A stretch of 22,291 nt of DNA, taken from the NCBI GenBank assembly GCA_003221435.1, contig QHRS01000030.1, positions 1-22,291 of the forward strand. The letters are read 5' to 3'. This document shows, in pieces, positions 1-7,294 of this stretch. This DNA is from Candidatus Rokuibacteriota bacterium. Its GTDB lineage: Bacteria; Methylomirabilota; Methylomirabilia; Rokubacteriales; CSP1-6. Numbering within the stretch: position 1 is the first letter of the stretch; the number at the start of each line of letters is the position of its first letter. Made by a program: the position numbers and the translations under genes. The notes under the pieces are model-generated. The model worked only from the letters and a program-made list of their open reading frames with translations. It was not told where the DNA came from and ran no database searches.

Positions 1-147
1 CACGCCGTCGTCGAACGCGGTGGCGCCGTCACCGCGCCGTCTGATCCGCCAACCGAAGACCTTCTCGTAGAACTCGGCCGAGCGGCGGAGGTCGACCGAG
101 GGGATCTCGATGTAGCAGATCTTGCCGTTCGAGAGCGTGGGCGACAT
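1..147 (-). CDS. VOC (glyoxalase/bleomycin-resistance) family protein, 3' end outside window
   Basis: Reading the minus strand from an ATG at 147 gives 49 residues beginning MSPTLSNGKICYIEIPSVD and continuing with SAEFYEKVFGWRIRRR before the window edge. The pattern of a beta strand carrying a Y-I-E-I-P core, then D-L-x-x-S-x-x-F-Y-x-x-V-F-G-W, is the characteristic first beta-alpha unit of VOC-fold proteins, which are small metal-dependent or binding proteins such as glyoxalases and dioxygenases. The start lies 5 bases after the stop codon of the upstream hydrolase gene on the same strand, so the two are probably co-transcribed. The substrate cannot be told because most of the protein is missing. 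Confidence 0.82.
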   Translation of the reverse strand, partial: MSPTLSNGKICYIEIPSVDLRRSAEFYEKVFGWRIRRRGDGATAFDDGV

Positions 148-152
148 GGCCG

Positions 153-1139
153 TCACGGTACCGGGTCCCGATGTCCGGTACAACCAACTCCTGCGAACGT
201 CTCGATCTCTTCGATCACGGCGTCCGGGCGGTCGAGCGGCAGAAAATGGCCGCCGCCTGTGACGGTTACGACTTCACCCTTTGGGATCAGGCGGCGATCA
301 CGCTCACGCTCCTCCAGTCTGGACCAGTCTTGCTCGCCCCACACGACTCGCACCGGCACGACGATCCGTGCGTACAGGTCGGTGGCTCGCTCCCAGCTCG
401 CGGCGTGGTGCAGCAGACTGACAAAGGCGCGATAGTGGTCGCGACGGTTGCCGGCTGCATACAGTTCTCGCATGAGCGCTGGCGGGATGCTCTTCGAATT
501 CGCCACGCCTCCAAGGAGAACGGGCTTCACCAGGGCGAAGGTCCTCAGCCGCATGAAAGTCTCGCCGACCACTGGGAGATCCGCGGCCGCCATGATCAGC
601 CGGCCTACGACCGAGCTCCGCGCCAGCCCGCGGCCCTTCGCATAGTCGTATGGATTGACGGCAACGACTCGTGCGATTCGCGGGTTCCGTCGACCCGCCA
701 GGATCAGCGAGACGGATGCGCCAATGGAGACACCGCTCAGGGTGAGGTCCTGGAGATCGACGGCCTCCAGAAAGGCTTCGACGAAGTCCGCAAAGAATTT
801 CGCGTCGTAGCGAGCGCGCGGAATGTCTGAATAGCCGTGGCCAGGGTAGTCGACCGCGTACACGGTGAACACGCTCCCAAGCTCGGGTAGTACCTTCTCG
901 AAGAGATCGAGTTGCGTGCGCAGCGGGTGGAGGAGGAGCAGGTTCGGCCCCTGACCGGTCTTGACGAAACGAACCCTGCAGCCGCGAACGTCGACGTAAT
1001 GGATAGGAATGCCGGGAGCCCAGGGCAGTGTCTTCGGTGGCTCTGGGACGCGCCGTGCTCGTTCGACGAAAAAGGAGAACCCCCATAGCGCGATTGCCGC
1101 CGCAGCGAGCGTCGCTGTCGCCAAAAGTCCGTGGTTCAC
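153..1139 (-). CDS. Alpha/beta hydrolase with N-terminal membrane anchor
   Basis: This 328-residue protein has a hydrophobic N-terminal helix at about residues 5-25 followed by a basic stretch (ERARR), so it is probably an anchored or exported enzyme. The alpha/beta-hydrolase fold is seen from about residue 45: an HP oxyanion region (71-72), D-Y-P-G-H-G-Y-S-D at about 97-105, the nucleophile elbow G-V-S-I-G with Ser138, an acid Asp271 in WGEQDW, and His298 in GGGHFLPLD. The catalytic triad is therefore complete. The start is GTG at 1139, chosen because GGGAG lies 7 bases upstream; an ATG 7 bases further up is out of frame. The gene is divergent from the kinase at 1234 and appears to lead into the truncated VOC gene. 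Esterase, lipase or C-C hydrolase activity is possible; the substrate is unknown. Confidence 0.9.
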   Translation of the reverse strand: MNHGLLATATLAAAAIALWGFSFFVERARRVPEPPKTLPWAPGIPIHYVDVRGCRVRFVKTGQGPNLLLLHPLRTQLDLFEKVLPELGSVFTVYAVDYPGHGYSDIPRARYDAKFFADFVEAFLEAVDLQDLTLSGVSIGASVSLILAGRRNPRIARVVAVNPYDYAKGRGLARSSVVGRLIMAAADLPVVGETFMRLRTFALVKPVLLGGVANSKSIPPALMRELYAAGNRRDHYRAFVSLLHHAASWERATDLYARIVVPVRVVWGEQDWSRLEERERDRRLIPKGEVVTVTGGGHFLPLDRPDAVIEEIETFAGVGCTGHRDPVP

Positions 1140-1218
1140 CCGCCATCTCCCTCCCCCTTTGACTGTACACGAACACGCACCGCCGGGGCCTGAGCAGCAC
1201 GCTCAAGCCTGTCCATGC

Positions 1219-1224
1219 TATCGT
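1219..1224 (+). promoter_or_regulatory. Possible -10 element just upstream of the propeller kinase start
   Basis: TATCGT preceded by TG one base upstream (an extended -10 form) ends 9 bases before the kinase ATG at 1234, and there is no purine-rich ribosome binding site in between. This would give a leader of only two or three bases. No good -35 is visible. It is a pattern call only. Confidence 0.3.
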
Positions 1225-1233
1225 GCCGCTCCC

Positions 1234-3909
1234 ATGACCGCTCCTCAACGCATTGGCCCGTACCCGATCGAACGCGAGCTCGGACGCGGAGGCATGGGCA
1301 TCGTCTACCTCGGACGCGATGCTCGACTCGATCGCCCGGTCGCGATCAAGGTGCTGCCCGAAGCCTTCGCGGCCGATGCCGAGCGCCTGGCCCGCTTCGA
1401 GCGCGAGGCCAAGCTGCTCGCCTCGCTGCATCACCCCAACATCGCCGGGATCTACGGGCTCGAAGAGGCCGACGGGCAGCGCTTCCTGGCGCTCGAGTGC
1501 GTGGAGGGGCCCACTCTCAGCGAACGCCTGGCGCGCGGGCCCCTGGCGCTCGACGAGTGCCTCGAGGTGGGGCGGCAGATCGCGGCGGCCCTCGAAGCCG
1601 CGCACGAGGCCGGCGTCATCCACCGCGACCTCAAGCCGGGAAACATCAAGCTCACGCCCGCCGGCGACGTCAAGGTGCTCGACTTCGGGCTCGCCAAGGG
1701 CGTAGGCGCCGCGGACTCGAGTCCCGACCTCACGCAGTCCCCGACCCTCACGTATGCCGCGACCGGCGTGGGAGTGATCCTCGGGACCGCGGCTTACATG
1801 AGCCCGGAGCAGGCACGCGGCAAGACAGTGGATCGGCGCACCGACATCTGGTCCTTCGGGTGCGTGCTCTACGAGATGCTCACCGGACACCGGCTCTTCG
1901 GCGGCGAGACGGTTTCGGACACCATTGCCAAGATCCTGGAGCGCGAGCCGGACTGGAGCGCGATTCCGGCCGCCGTGCCAGCAACGGTTCGCGATCTGCT
2001 GCGACGCTGCCTGGAGAAGGACCCGCGCAAGCGCCTGCGCGACATCGGCGATGCTCGCATCGAGCTGGAGGAGTCGGTCGCCGCCCGCACTTCGCAGAGT
2101 CGCATCGCCGCGGCCGAGATCGACGCTGCGCGGAGTGCGGCCCGGCCCCGGCTGCCTGCTTCGGCCACGCTCGTCACCGTTGCGGCGCTCGCGGTGGCAG
2201 CGCTCGCGGCGGCGTGGCCAATGCTCCGCAGGGAGCCGAGACCCGTAGTGAGGCTCTCGGTGGCCGAGCCGGAGGGGGCGACCCTCAACGGCGACGGCGT
2301 TGACTGCGCGATCTCTCCCGACGGACGCATGGTCGTCTTCACCGCCTCCGACTCGGCGGGGACGGTTCAACTCTGGCTGCGTTCGCTCGAAATGCTCGGG
2401 GGCCGGCCGATTCCAGGGACCGACAACCCGGCGAAGCCGTTCTGGTCGCCTGACAGCCGCTGGATCGGGTTCTTCGCCGACGGCAAGCTCAAGAAAGCGC
2501 GTCCCGAAGGCGGCGTCGAGACGGTGTGCAACGCTCCCAACGGACGTGGCGGAACGTGGTCGTCCCGGGGCACGATCGCATTCACGCCTTCCGGCGAAGG
2601 ACCGGTCTTCGCGGTGAGCGCGTCGGGTGGCGAGCCGCGGCAGGTCACGACTCTGGATTCGACGCGCCACGAGACCGCACATCGTTTCCCGTGGTTCCTT
2701 CCCGACGGACGGCATTTTCTCTACGTGATTCTCCCGGGAGGATCGCGAGGGTTCCAGGTGAGAGTGGGATCGATCGATGGCGGCAAGGACCGCCCGATCC
2801 TGACCGCGGACAGCGCGCCCGTGTATGCGGAGCCCGGTTATCTCGTCTTTCTGCGCGACCGCAACCTCGTGGCGCAGCGCTTCGATCCGGGGTCCATGCG
2901 CCTGAAAGGCGATCCGGTGGCGCTGCCGGACACGCCCGCCGGATCCCAGACTACCGGCTTTCGCGCGGCGACGGTTTCGAGGGCCGGTACCATGGCCTAC
3001 ACGAACGGCGCCGTGTCCAACAGCCGGTTGGTCTGGTACGACCGCTCGGGTCGCGCGCTGGAGACGGTGCCCTTGCCTGCCGCCCAGTATCAGCTGCCCA
3101 ATCTTTCGCCCGACGAGCGCACCGTGATCGTGGATCGTTACACGGGCCCCAACGAAGCGGACCTGCTGATGGTGGACCTCGCTCGCGGCATCGGCACCCG
3201 CTTCACGTACGGGCCGCGCATGAACGTCTACAGTTCCTGGTCTCCGGACGGCAGTCGCATCGCGTTCGAAAGCAACCGCAACGGTAATTTGGACATCTAT
3301 CTCAAGCCCGCGAGCGGTGCGCTCCCCGAGAGCTCACTGGTCGTGGGTCGCAGCCAGTTCAAGCATCCCTCCAGTTGGTCGCCCGACGGACGGTTCCTGG
3401 CGTTCTACGAATTGGATCCCGGGACGGGGTTCGACATCTGGCTGGCGCCGACCGATGGATCCGGCCCGCCGGTGCCTTACCTCAGAACGCCATTTCAGGA
3501 GCAGTTCCCGGCCATCTCCCCGGATGGCCACTGGATGTTCTACGTCTCCGACGAGTCGGGGAGACCCGAGGCGTACGTGCAATCGTTTCCGACTCCCGGT
3601 CACAAGTACCAGGTCACGACAGGAGGCTGCCTGTACGGACTCTGGCGTAGGGATGGGAAGGAAATCGTCCTCGTCGGATTGGACACCCAGAGCATCCTCT
3701 CGGCCGAGATTCTCGAGTCCGACGCGACTTTTCGCGCCAGCGCGCCTCGCCTTCTCTTCCGTGCGCCTCCCAACGTGCTGGGGCTGACGATGACCCGCGA
3801 TGGCAAGCGCTTTCTGATGCCCGTCCCGGAAGGCAAGACCGTCGCGCAATCGATCACGGTGACGCTCAATTGGAGCAACGAGCTGGCCGCCCATCCTGCG
3901 GTGCGGTGA
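1234..3909 (+). CDS. Membrane serine/threonine protein kinase with PD40/TolB-like propeller sensor domain
   Basis: This is an 891-residue Hanks-type kinase. Numbering from the ATG at 1234, the kinase domain spans about residues 8-280: glycine loop GRGGMG (17-22), ATP-anchoring Lys39 in VAIKVL, catalytic loop HRDLKPGN (130-137), DFG (150-152), MSPEQARG and DIWSFGCVLYEMLTG. A single transmembrane helix lies at about 308-330. The remaining ~560 residues contain repeated S-P-D-G/S-x-x-I/L-x-F units (AISPDGRMVVF, FWSPDSRWIGFF, SWSPDGSRIAF, SWSPDGRFLAF, AISPDGHWMFYVS), typical of PD40 repeats that form a beta propeller, predicted to be extracytoplasmic. The role is probably transmembrane signalling; the ligand and phosphorylation targets are unknown. 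The frame stays open upstream to 1009, but that extension would overlap the divergent hydrolase gene and lacks kinase homology, so 1234 was preferred. Confidence 0.95.
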   Translation: MTAPQRIGPYPIERELGRGGMGIVYLGRDARLDRPVAIKVLPEAFAADAERLARFEREAKLLASLHHPNIAGIYGLEEADGQRFLALECVEGPTLSERLARGPLALDECLEVGRQIAAALEAAHEAGVIHRDLKPGNIKLTPAGDVKVLDFGLAKGVGAADSSPDLTQSPTLTYAATGVGVILGTAAYMSPEQARGKTVDRRTDIWSFGCVLYEMLTGHRLFGGETVSDTIAKILEREPDWSAIPAAVPATVRDLLRRCLEKDPRKRLRDIGDARIELEESVAARTSQSRIAAAEIDAARSAARPRLPASATLVTVAALAVAALAAAWPMLRREPRPVVRLSVAEPEGATLNGDGVDCAISPDGRMVVFTASDSAGTVQLWLRSLEMLGGRPIPGTDNPAKPFWSPDSRWIGFFADGKLKKARPEGGVETVCNAPNGRGGTWSSRGTIAFTPSGEGPVFAVSASGGEPRQVTTLDSTRHETAHRFPWFLPDGRHFLYVILPGGSRGFQVRVGSIDGGKDRPILTADSAPVYAEPGYLVFLRDRNLVAQRFDPGSMRLKGDPVALPDTPAGSQTTGFRAATVSRAGTMAYTNGAVSNSRLVWYDRSGRALETVPLPAAQYQLPNLSPDERTVIVDRYTGPNEADLLMVDLARGIGTRFTYGPRMNVYSSWSPDGSRIAFESNRNGNLDIYLKPASGALPESSLVVGRSQFKHPSSWSPDGRFLAFYELDPGTGFDIWLAPTDGSGPPVPYLRTPFQEQFPAISPDGHWMFYVSDESGRPEAYVQSFPTPGHKYQVTTGGCLYGLWRRDGKEIVLVGLDTQSILSAEILESDATFRASAPRLLFRAPPNVLGLTMTRDGKRFLMPVPEGKTVAQSITVTLNWSNELAAHPAVR

Positions 3910-4070
3910 GAGAGCGGACCGGCTCCGGGCTGGTAAGCGCCGAAGCCATTGCGACGGTTGCTGGACACGAGCGTCATCACGTCGCGACGAAAGCAATCAT
4001 CCACCGGCGCTCCCATGCCGATGACCTCTGCGCGGGCGTGGAAGGCGATCCGCCCGGGGAGGTCCCCCTC

Positions 4071-4592
4071 ATGAGCCGCTGGGCGAAGGCCGCACTCGTG
4101 TGCGCCGGTTACGTGCTGGCGCTCATCGCGGGCGGCGTGGCGAGCCACATGTACAACGCACGCGTGTCCGCGCTGCCCTTCGACACCTCAGGCGGCATGT
4201 ACGCGGCGGGCGAGCTCTTGTCCGCGCTCGGCGCTTTTCTCGTGGTCGCGCTGGTGCCGACGGCGCTGGGGCTGTGGTTCCTGCGCCGAAACGGGACTCT
4301 GTGGCGATGGATCGGCTTCACCGCGCTGGGATTCGCAAGTGCGGGCCTGGTCGCGGTGCTCCTGCCGCTCATGATTCACACGCCGCCCCGCGATCCGGTG
4401 CTGATGGCGTTCAGCCTGCTCGGTCTCGCGCAGCTTCTCGGCGTGCCGCTGTGGACCCTCGCCCTTGTCCTGTTCGCGCTCATCGCGCCTACGCGGCCGG
4501 CGCGGCGGTTGCTGGGCGCGGCAATCGGCATCGAGCTCGTGATCGGCGCGTGTGCGGCAGTCCACTGGTTCGCGCCTTCGCCTCCGCTCTGA
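4071..4592 (+). CDS. Five-helix integral membrane protein of unknown function
   Basis: The 173-residue product has five hydrophobic segments (about residues 5-25, 46-70, 80-103, 108-140 and 147-168) separated by short basic loops such as FLRRNG and APTRPARR. I do not recognise a family. The start is fixed by GGGGAGG followed by seven bases and ATG at 4071; the frame is open further upstream but that part is not hydrophobic and lacks family features. The gene follows the propeller kinase on the same strand after 161 bases and ends 41 bases before the convergent acetyltransferase gene. It could be a partner of the kinase, but that is only a guess from position. Confidence 0.75.
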   Translation: MSRWAKAALVCAGYVLALIAGGVASHMYNARVSALPFDTSGGMYAAGELLSALGAFLVVALVPTALGLWFLRRNGTLWRWIGFTALGFASAGLVAVLLPLMIHTPPRDPVLMAFSLLGLAQLLGVPLWTLALVLFALIAPTRPARRLLGAAIGIELVIGACAAVHWFAPSPPL

Positions 4593-4633
4593 GATGGGTC
4601 CGGCCGATGTCTCGGGATCCTACGAGTCCCCTT

Positions 4634-5848
4634 CTAGAAGATCTCGGGGCACCACGGCGCCAGGTCTGCAGGGAACAGCGTATCGGCGCGCTCTGCCGCC
4701 CCTTCGCACAACTCCATCACGCGTCCTGCCCGGACCAGCCGACGAAACGAGAATCCGCCCAGGTAGACCGAGCCCAGCGACGTGATGTCGCAGTCCAGCT
4801 CGGCGTCCGCGGAGGTGCGCTCGGCCCCCGCGCCGCTGATCTGCCAGCGACCCGCGTTCCAGGGGCAGAATGCGTCCGTGACCTCGATCACGACCGGGGC
4901 GGCGTCGCCCATGCGTCGGGCGGCGAACGCCGCGGGAAGGTCCACGAGCCGAATCCACAGGCCATCGTGAACGCGGAAATTCATCTCGCGCGGCCGAGCC
5001 AGCAGGAAGAACAGCGGGTGGTCCACCGGCAACAAGAACGCCTTCACCCGCGCCACCCAGTCGACGTCCAGCACGAACCTCCAGATCTCGCGCGTGGCCT
5101 CGGGGGTTGCCCCGATCGCCTCGATGACCCGCAGATCTCCGACGCTGTTGCCCGCTTCGAACTGAGGACGTAAGCGGTAGAGCGCGTAGCCGCTCGGCCG
5201 GCCGTCGAGCGTCAGCAGGACGCGATTCAGCTCGCCCGCGCCCTGACGGCGATTCTCGGGATCCGCGAGCCGCCGGTTACGCCACCATTCCGCTCCACGT
5301 GCAATCATGCCGGGCTGCGCGAGCCGAACCCGCTCGTAGACCTCGGCCAGCGGCGCCAAAGCCTCGGCCTCGCCCAGGATGCGGAATGCTCCGCGGCTCC
5401 GGATCGGCTGAGCGAATGCCACGGCGGACTTCGCCAGGTCGATGTCGCCGCTCACCGACGCCATGCCGTATCCGAACTGGCCATAGATGGTGTCCTCGGA
5501 TGCCCACAGCGTCGCCACCGGCTCGTTGCGGCGGCGGACATCGTCGAGCTGCGCCCGCATCATGCCGCGCAGAACTCCGCGCCGGCGGTGCGTCGGGAGA
5601 ACTCCGACGATCGTGAGTCCCGCCGCGCGCACGACGCCGCCGGGGACGGTCAGTTCGAGCGGAAACGATGCACAGCCGCCCACCGCGGCGCCGTCTTCGC
5701 GCGCCGTGAATGCGCGGGACGGCTCGATGAACGGGGCGAAGCGCGTGGCGTCCTGAGGAGAGGGTGTAGCGCCGAAGTAGTGCATCACCGGTGCCAGCAC
5801 GGTCAGTACTTCCTCAGGTGAGTCGCCTGCTTTGATTACGATGGGCAT
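4634..5848 (-). CDS. Eis-like GNAT N-acetyltransferase
   Basis: The 404-residue protein has the three-part layout of the Eis family: a GNAT domain, a second degenerate GNAT domain and an SCP2-like C-terminal domain. The acetyl-CoA loop is V-G-V-L-P-T-H-R-R-R-G-V-L-R (81-94). The segment I-Y-G-Q-F-G-Y-G (121-128) matches the part of mycobacterial Eis containing the proposed general acid Tyr126, corresponding here to Tyr122. The protein ends in Glu-Ile-Phe, so it keeps the C-terminal Phe whose carboxylate is the proposed catalytic base in Eis. Length equals the family norm (about 400). AGGA lies about 10 bases upstream of the ATG at 5848. Family members acetylate amines, including aminoglycosides and lysines; the substrate here is not known. 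The gene is divergent from the GlxA-type regulator. Confidence 0.92.
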   Translation of the reverse strand: MPIVIKAGDSPEEVLTVLAPVMHYFGATPSPQDATRFAPFIEPSRAFTAREDGAAVGGCASFPLELTVPGGVVRAAGLTIVGVLPTHRRRGVLRGMMRAQLDDVRRRNEPVATLWASEDTIYGQFGYGMASVSGDIDLAKSAVAFAQPIRSRGAFRILGEAEALAPLAEVYERVRLAQPGMIARGAEWWRNRRLADPENRRQGAGELNRVLLTLDGRPSGYALYRLRPQFEAGNSVGDLRVIEAIGATPEATREIWRFVLDVDWVARVKAFLLPVDHPLFFLLARPREMNFRVHDGLWIRLVDLPAAFAARRMGDAAPVVIEVTDAFCPWNAGRWQISGAGAERTSADAELDCDITSLGSVYLGGFSFRRLVRAGRVMELCEGAAERADTLFPADLAPWCPEIF

Positions 5849-6010
5849 GGATTGCGTTCCTGGCGTGGGCGGGCGTCGGAGAATAGGAGCGCTGGGTGCG
5901 CGCGGGCCGGAAGATAGCGGATTTCATGGGTAGGCGTTCCGTCGCGGGGCCGCTCGAGACCGCAGGGCGCGGTGGGAGCTGCTTGGCAGGAATCGTGGGA
6001 ACCATGTCAT

Positions 6011-6038
6011 AGTGTCCGGAGGCCGCTCACCGGATACT
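6011..6038. promoter_or_regulatory. Imperfect inverted repeat overlapping a possible -10 ahead of the GlxA-type gene
   Basis: AGTGTCCGG at 6011-6019 and CCGGATACT at 6030-6038 form arms that match at 8 of 9 positions around a 10-base spacer. The right arm contains GATACT, which sits 7 bases before the ATG at 6046 and could serve as a -10 for a leaderless transcript. The position suggests an operator, perhaps for autoregulation by the AraC-type protein, but nothing in the sequence proves binding. Confidence 0.35.
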
Positions 6039-6045
6039 TGGCTCC

Positions 6046-7128
6046 ATGATCCGTACCGACTCAAGAACCGTCAGGGCAAGAGTGGAGGCGCGCCCGCGCA
6101 CGCTGCGTGTCGCGGCGCTCGCCTATCCCGACATCCAGGTGCTGGACGTCATGGGCCCGCTCGAAGTGTTCGCGCGCACCGCGCGCTGGCTCAAGGACGA
6201 GGGCCGGGCCACCCACGACGCTTACAGTGTCGAGATCATCGGCCTCGAGCGCGGCCCGTTCCTCACGTCCTCCAGGCTCCAGCTGTTCGCCGAGCGAGGT
6301 TTCCGTGAGGTCGGTCGCGGGATCGACACGCTGCTGATCTCCGGCGGCCTGGGCACGCGACGCCACCTCTCGAACCGGCCGCTGCTCGCGTGGATCCGCC
6401 GGCAGGCCGGCTACGTGCGCCGACTCGCGTCGGTGTGCACCGGAACGTTCTTTCTCGCCGAGGCCGGGCTGCTCGAAGGGCGCCGCGCCACCACGCACTG
6501 GGCCTCGTGCGATGAGCTCGCCCGCGCGCATCCCAGCGTCCGGATCGAGCCGGACCGGATCTATGTGCGCGAGGGGTCGATCTACACGTCGGCCGGCGTG
6601 ACGGCGGGCATGGATCTCGCGCTCGCGCTGGTCGAAGAGGATCACGGACGCGAAGTGGCGCTGGCCATCGCTCGCCAGCTGGTGCTGTTCCTGCGCCGGC
6701 CGGGTGGACAGGCGCAGTTCAGCGCGCAACTCGCGGCGCAGTTCGCCGAGCACGAGCCGCTGCGCGACCTGCAGGCGTGGATCGTCGATCATCCCCGCGA
6801 GGACCTGTCGGTCGAGACACTCGCCCGCCGCGTGGCGATGAGCCCGCGCAACTTCGCGCGCGTGTTCACCCGCGAAGTGGGCGCGACTCCCGCGCGGTTC
6901 GTCGCGGCGGTGCGCGTCGAGACAGCGCGCCGCTTGCTCGAGGAGACCTCGAAGAGCCTGGAGACGATCTGCGCGGCGAGCGGCCTCGGCACGCTGGAAT
7001 CGATGAGGCGAGCCTTTCTCCGCATCGTCGGCGTGCCCCCGGGCGGGTATCGCGAGCGCTTCAATCCGCATCACCCTTCGGACGGAGACCCGCGTCCTCC
7101 CGCCCAAAGGAAGCACAGCGTGCTCTGA
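6046..7128 (+). CDS. GlxA-type transcriptional regulator (DJ-1/PfpI domain plus AraC HTH)
   Basis: The 360-residue protein joins an N-terminal DJ-1/PfpI domain (about residues 20-225) to a C-terminal AraC-type DNA-binding domain (about 240-340). In the first domain the nucleophile-elbow position carries Cys131 in A-S-V-C-T-G-T-F-F-L-A-E-A-G-L-L, followed by A-T-T-H-W as in GlxA relatives. The second contains two helix-turn-helix units, S-V-E-T-L-A-R-R-V-A-M-S-P-R-N-F-A-R-V-F and the later E-T-I-C-A-A-S-G-L-G-T-L-E-S-M-R-R-A-F. Length is slightly above the usual 315-340 because of a polar N-terminal tail. No ribosome binding site is visible before the ATG; a -10-like GATACT lies 7 bases upstream. 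Family members act as cytoplasmic transcription factors with varied targets. It lies ahead of another DJ-1 gene, a possible target. Confidence 0.93.
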   Translation: MIRTDSRTVRARVEARPRTLRVAALAYPDIQVLDVMGPLEVFARTARWLKDEGRATHDAYSVEIIGLERGPFLTSSRLQLFAERGFREVGRGIDTLLISGGLGTRRHLSNRPLLAWIRRQAGYVRRLASVCTGTFFLAEAGLLEGRRATTHWASCDELARAHPSVRIEPDRIYVREGSIYTSAGVTAGMDLALALVEEDHGREVALAIARQLVLFLRRPGGQAQFSAQLAAQFAEHEPLRDLQAWIVDHPREDLSVETLARRVAMSPRNFARVFTREVGATPARFVAAVRVETARRLLEETSKSLETICAASGLGTLESMRRAFLRIVGVPPGGYRERFNPHHPSDGDPRPPAQRKHSVL

Positions 7129-7294
7129 GGCGCGCGGCCGAAACCAGTGGCAGAAACTGTGGGCTCGTTGTCCTTCGCGCCCGGACGCAGCGCGGCGATG
7201 CTTCGAAGGGGTGGCGACCGGTGTCACGTCCGCCGATCGGCCAGCCATCGAAACGGGACCCGGCGGCCCCGCCGTCCCTGACCCGGAGGAACGT

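Noticed and set aside
1009..1233. Upstream extension of the propeller kinase frame
   Set aside because: It overlaps the divergent hydrolase gene, contains no kinase sequence and would add 75 residues before a normal kinase N-terminus.
304..2715. An 803-codon open frame on the minus strand covering the kinase and hydrolase regions
   Set aside because: It is rich in Arg, Gly and His with no domain pattern and is antisense to a clear kinase gene; GC-rich codon bias keeps the opposite frame open.
3910..4070. Open frames on both strands between the propeller kinase and the membrane protein
   Set aside because: Neither translation shows a family pattern or start signal; the ribosome binding site at 4071 fixes the real start.
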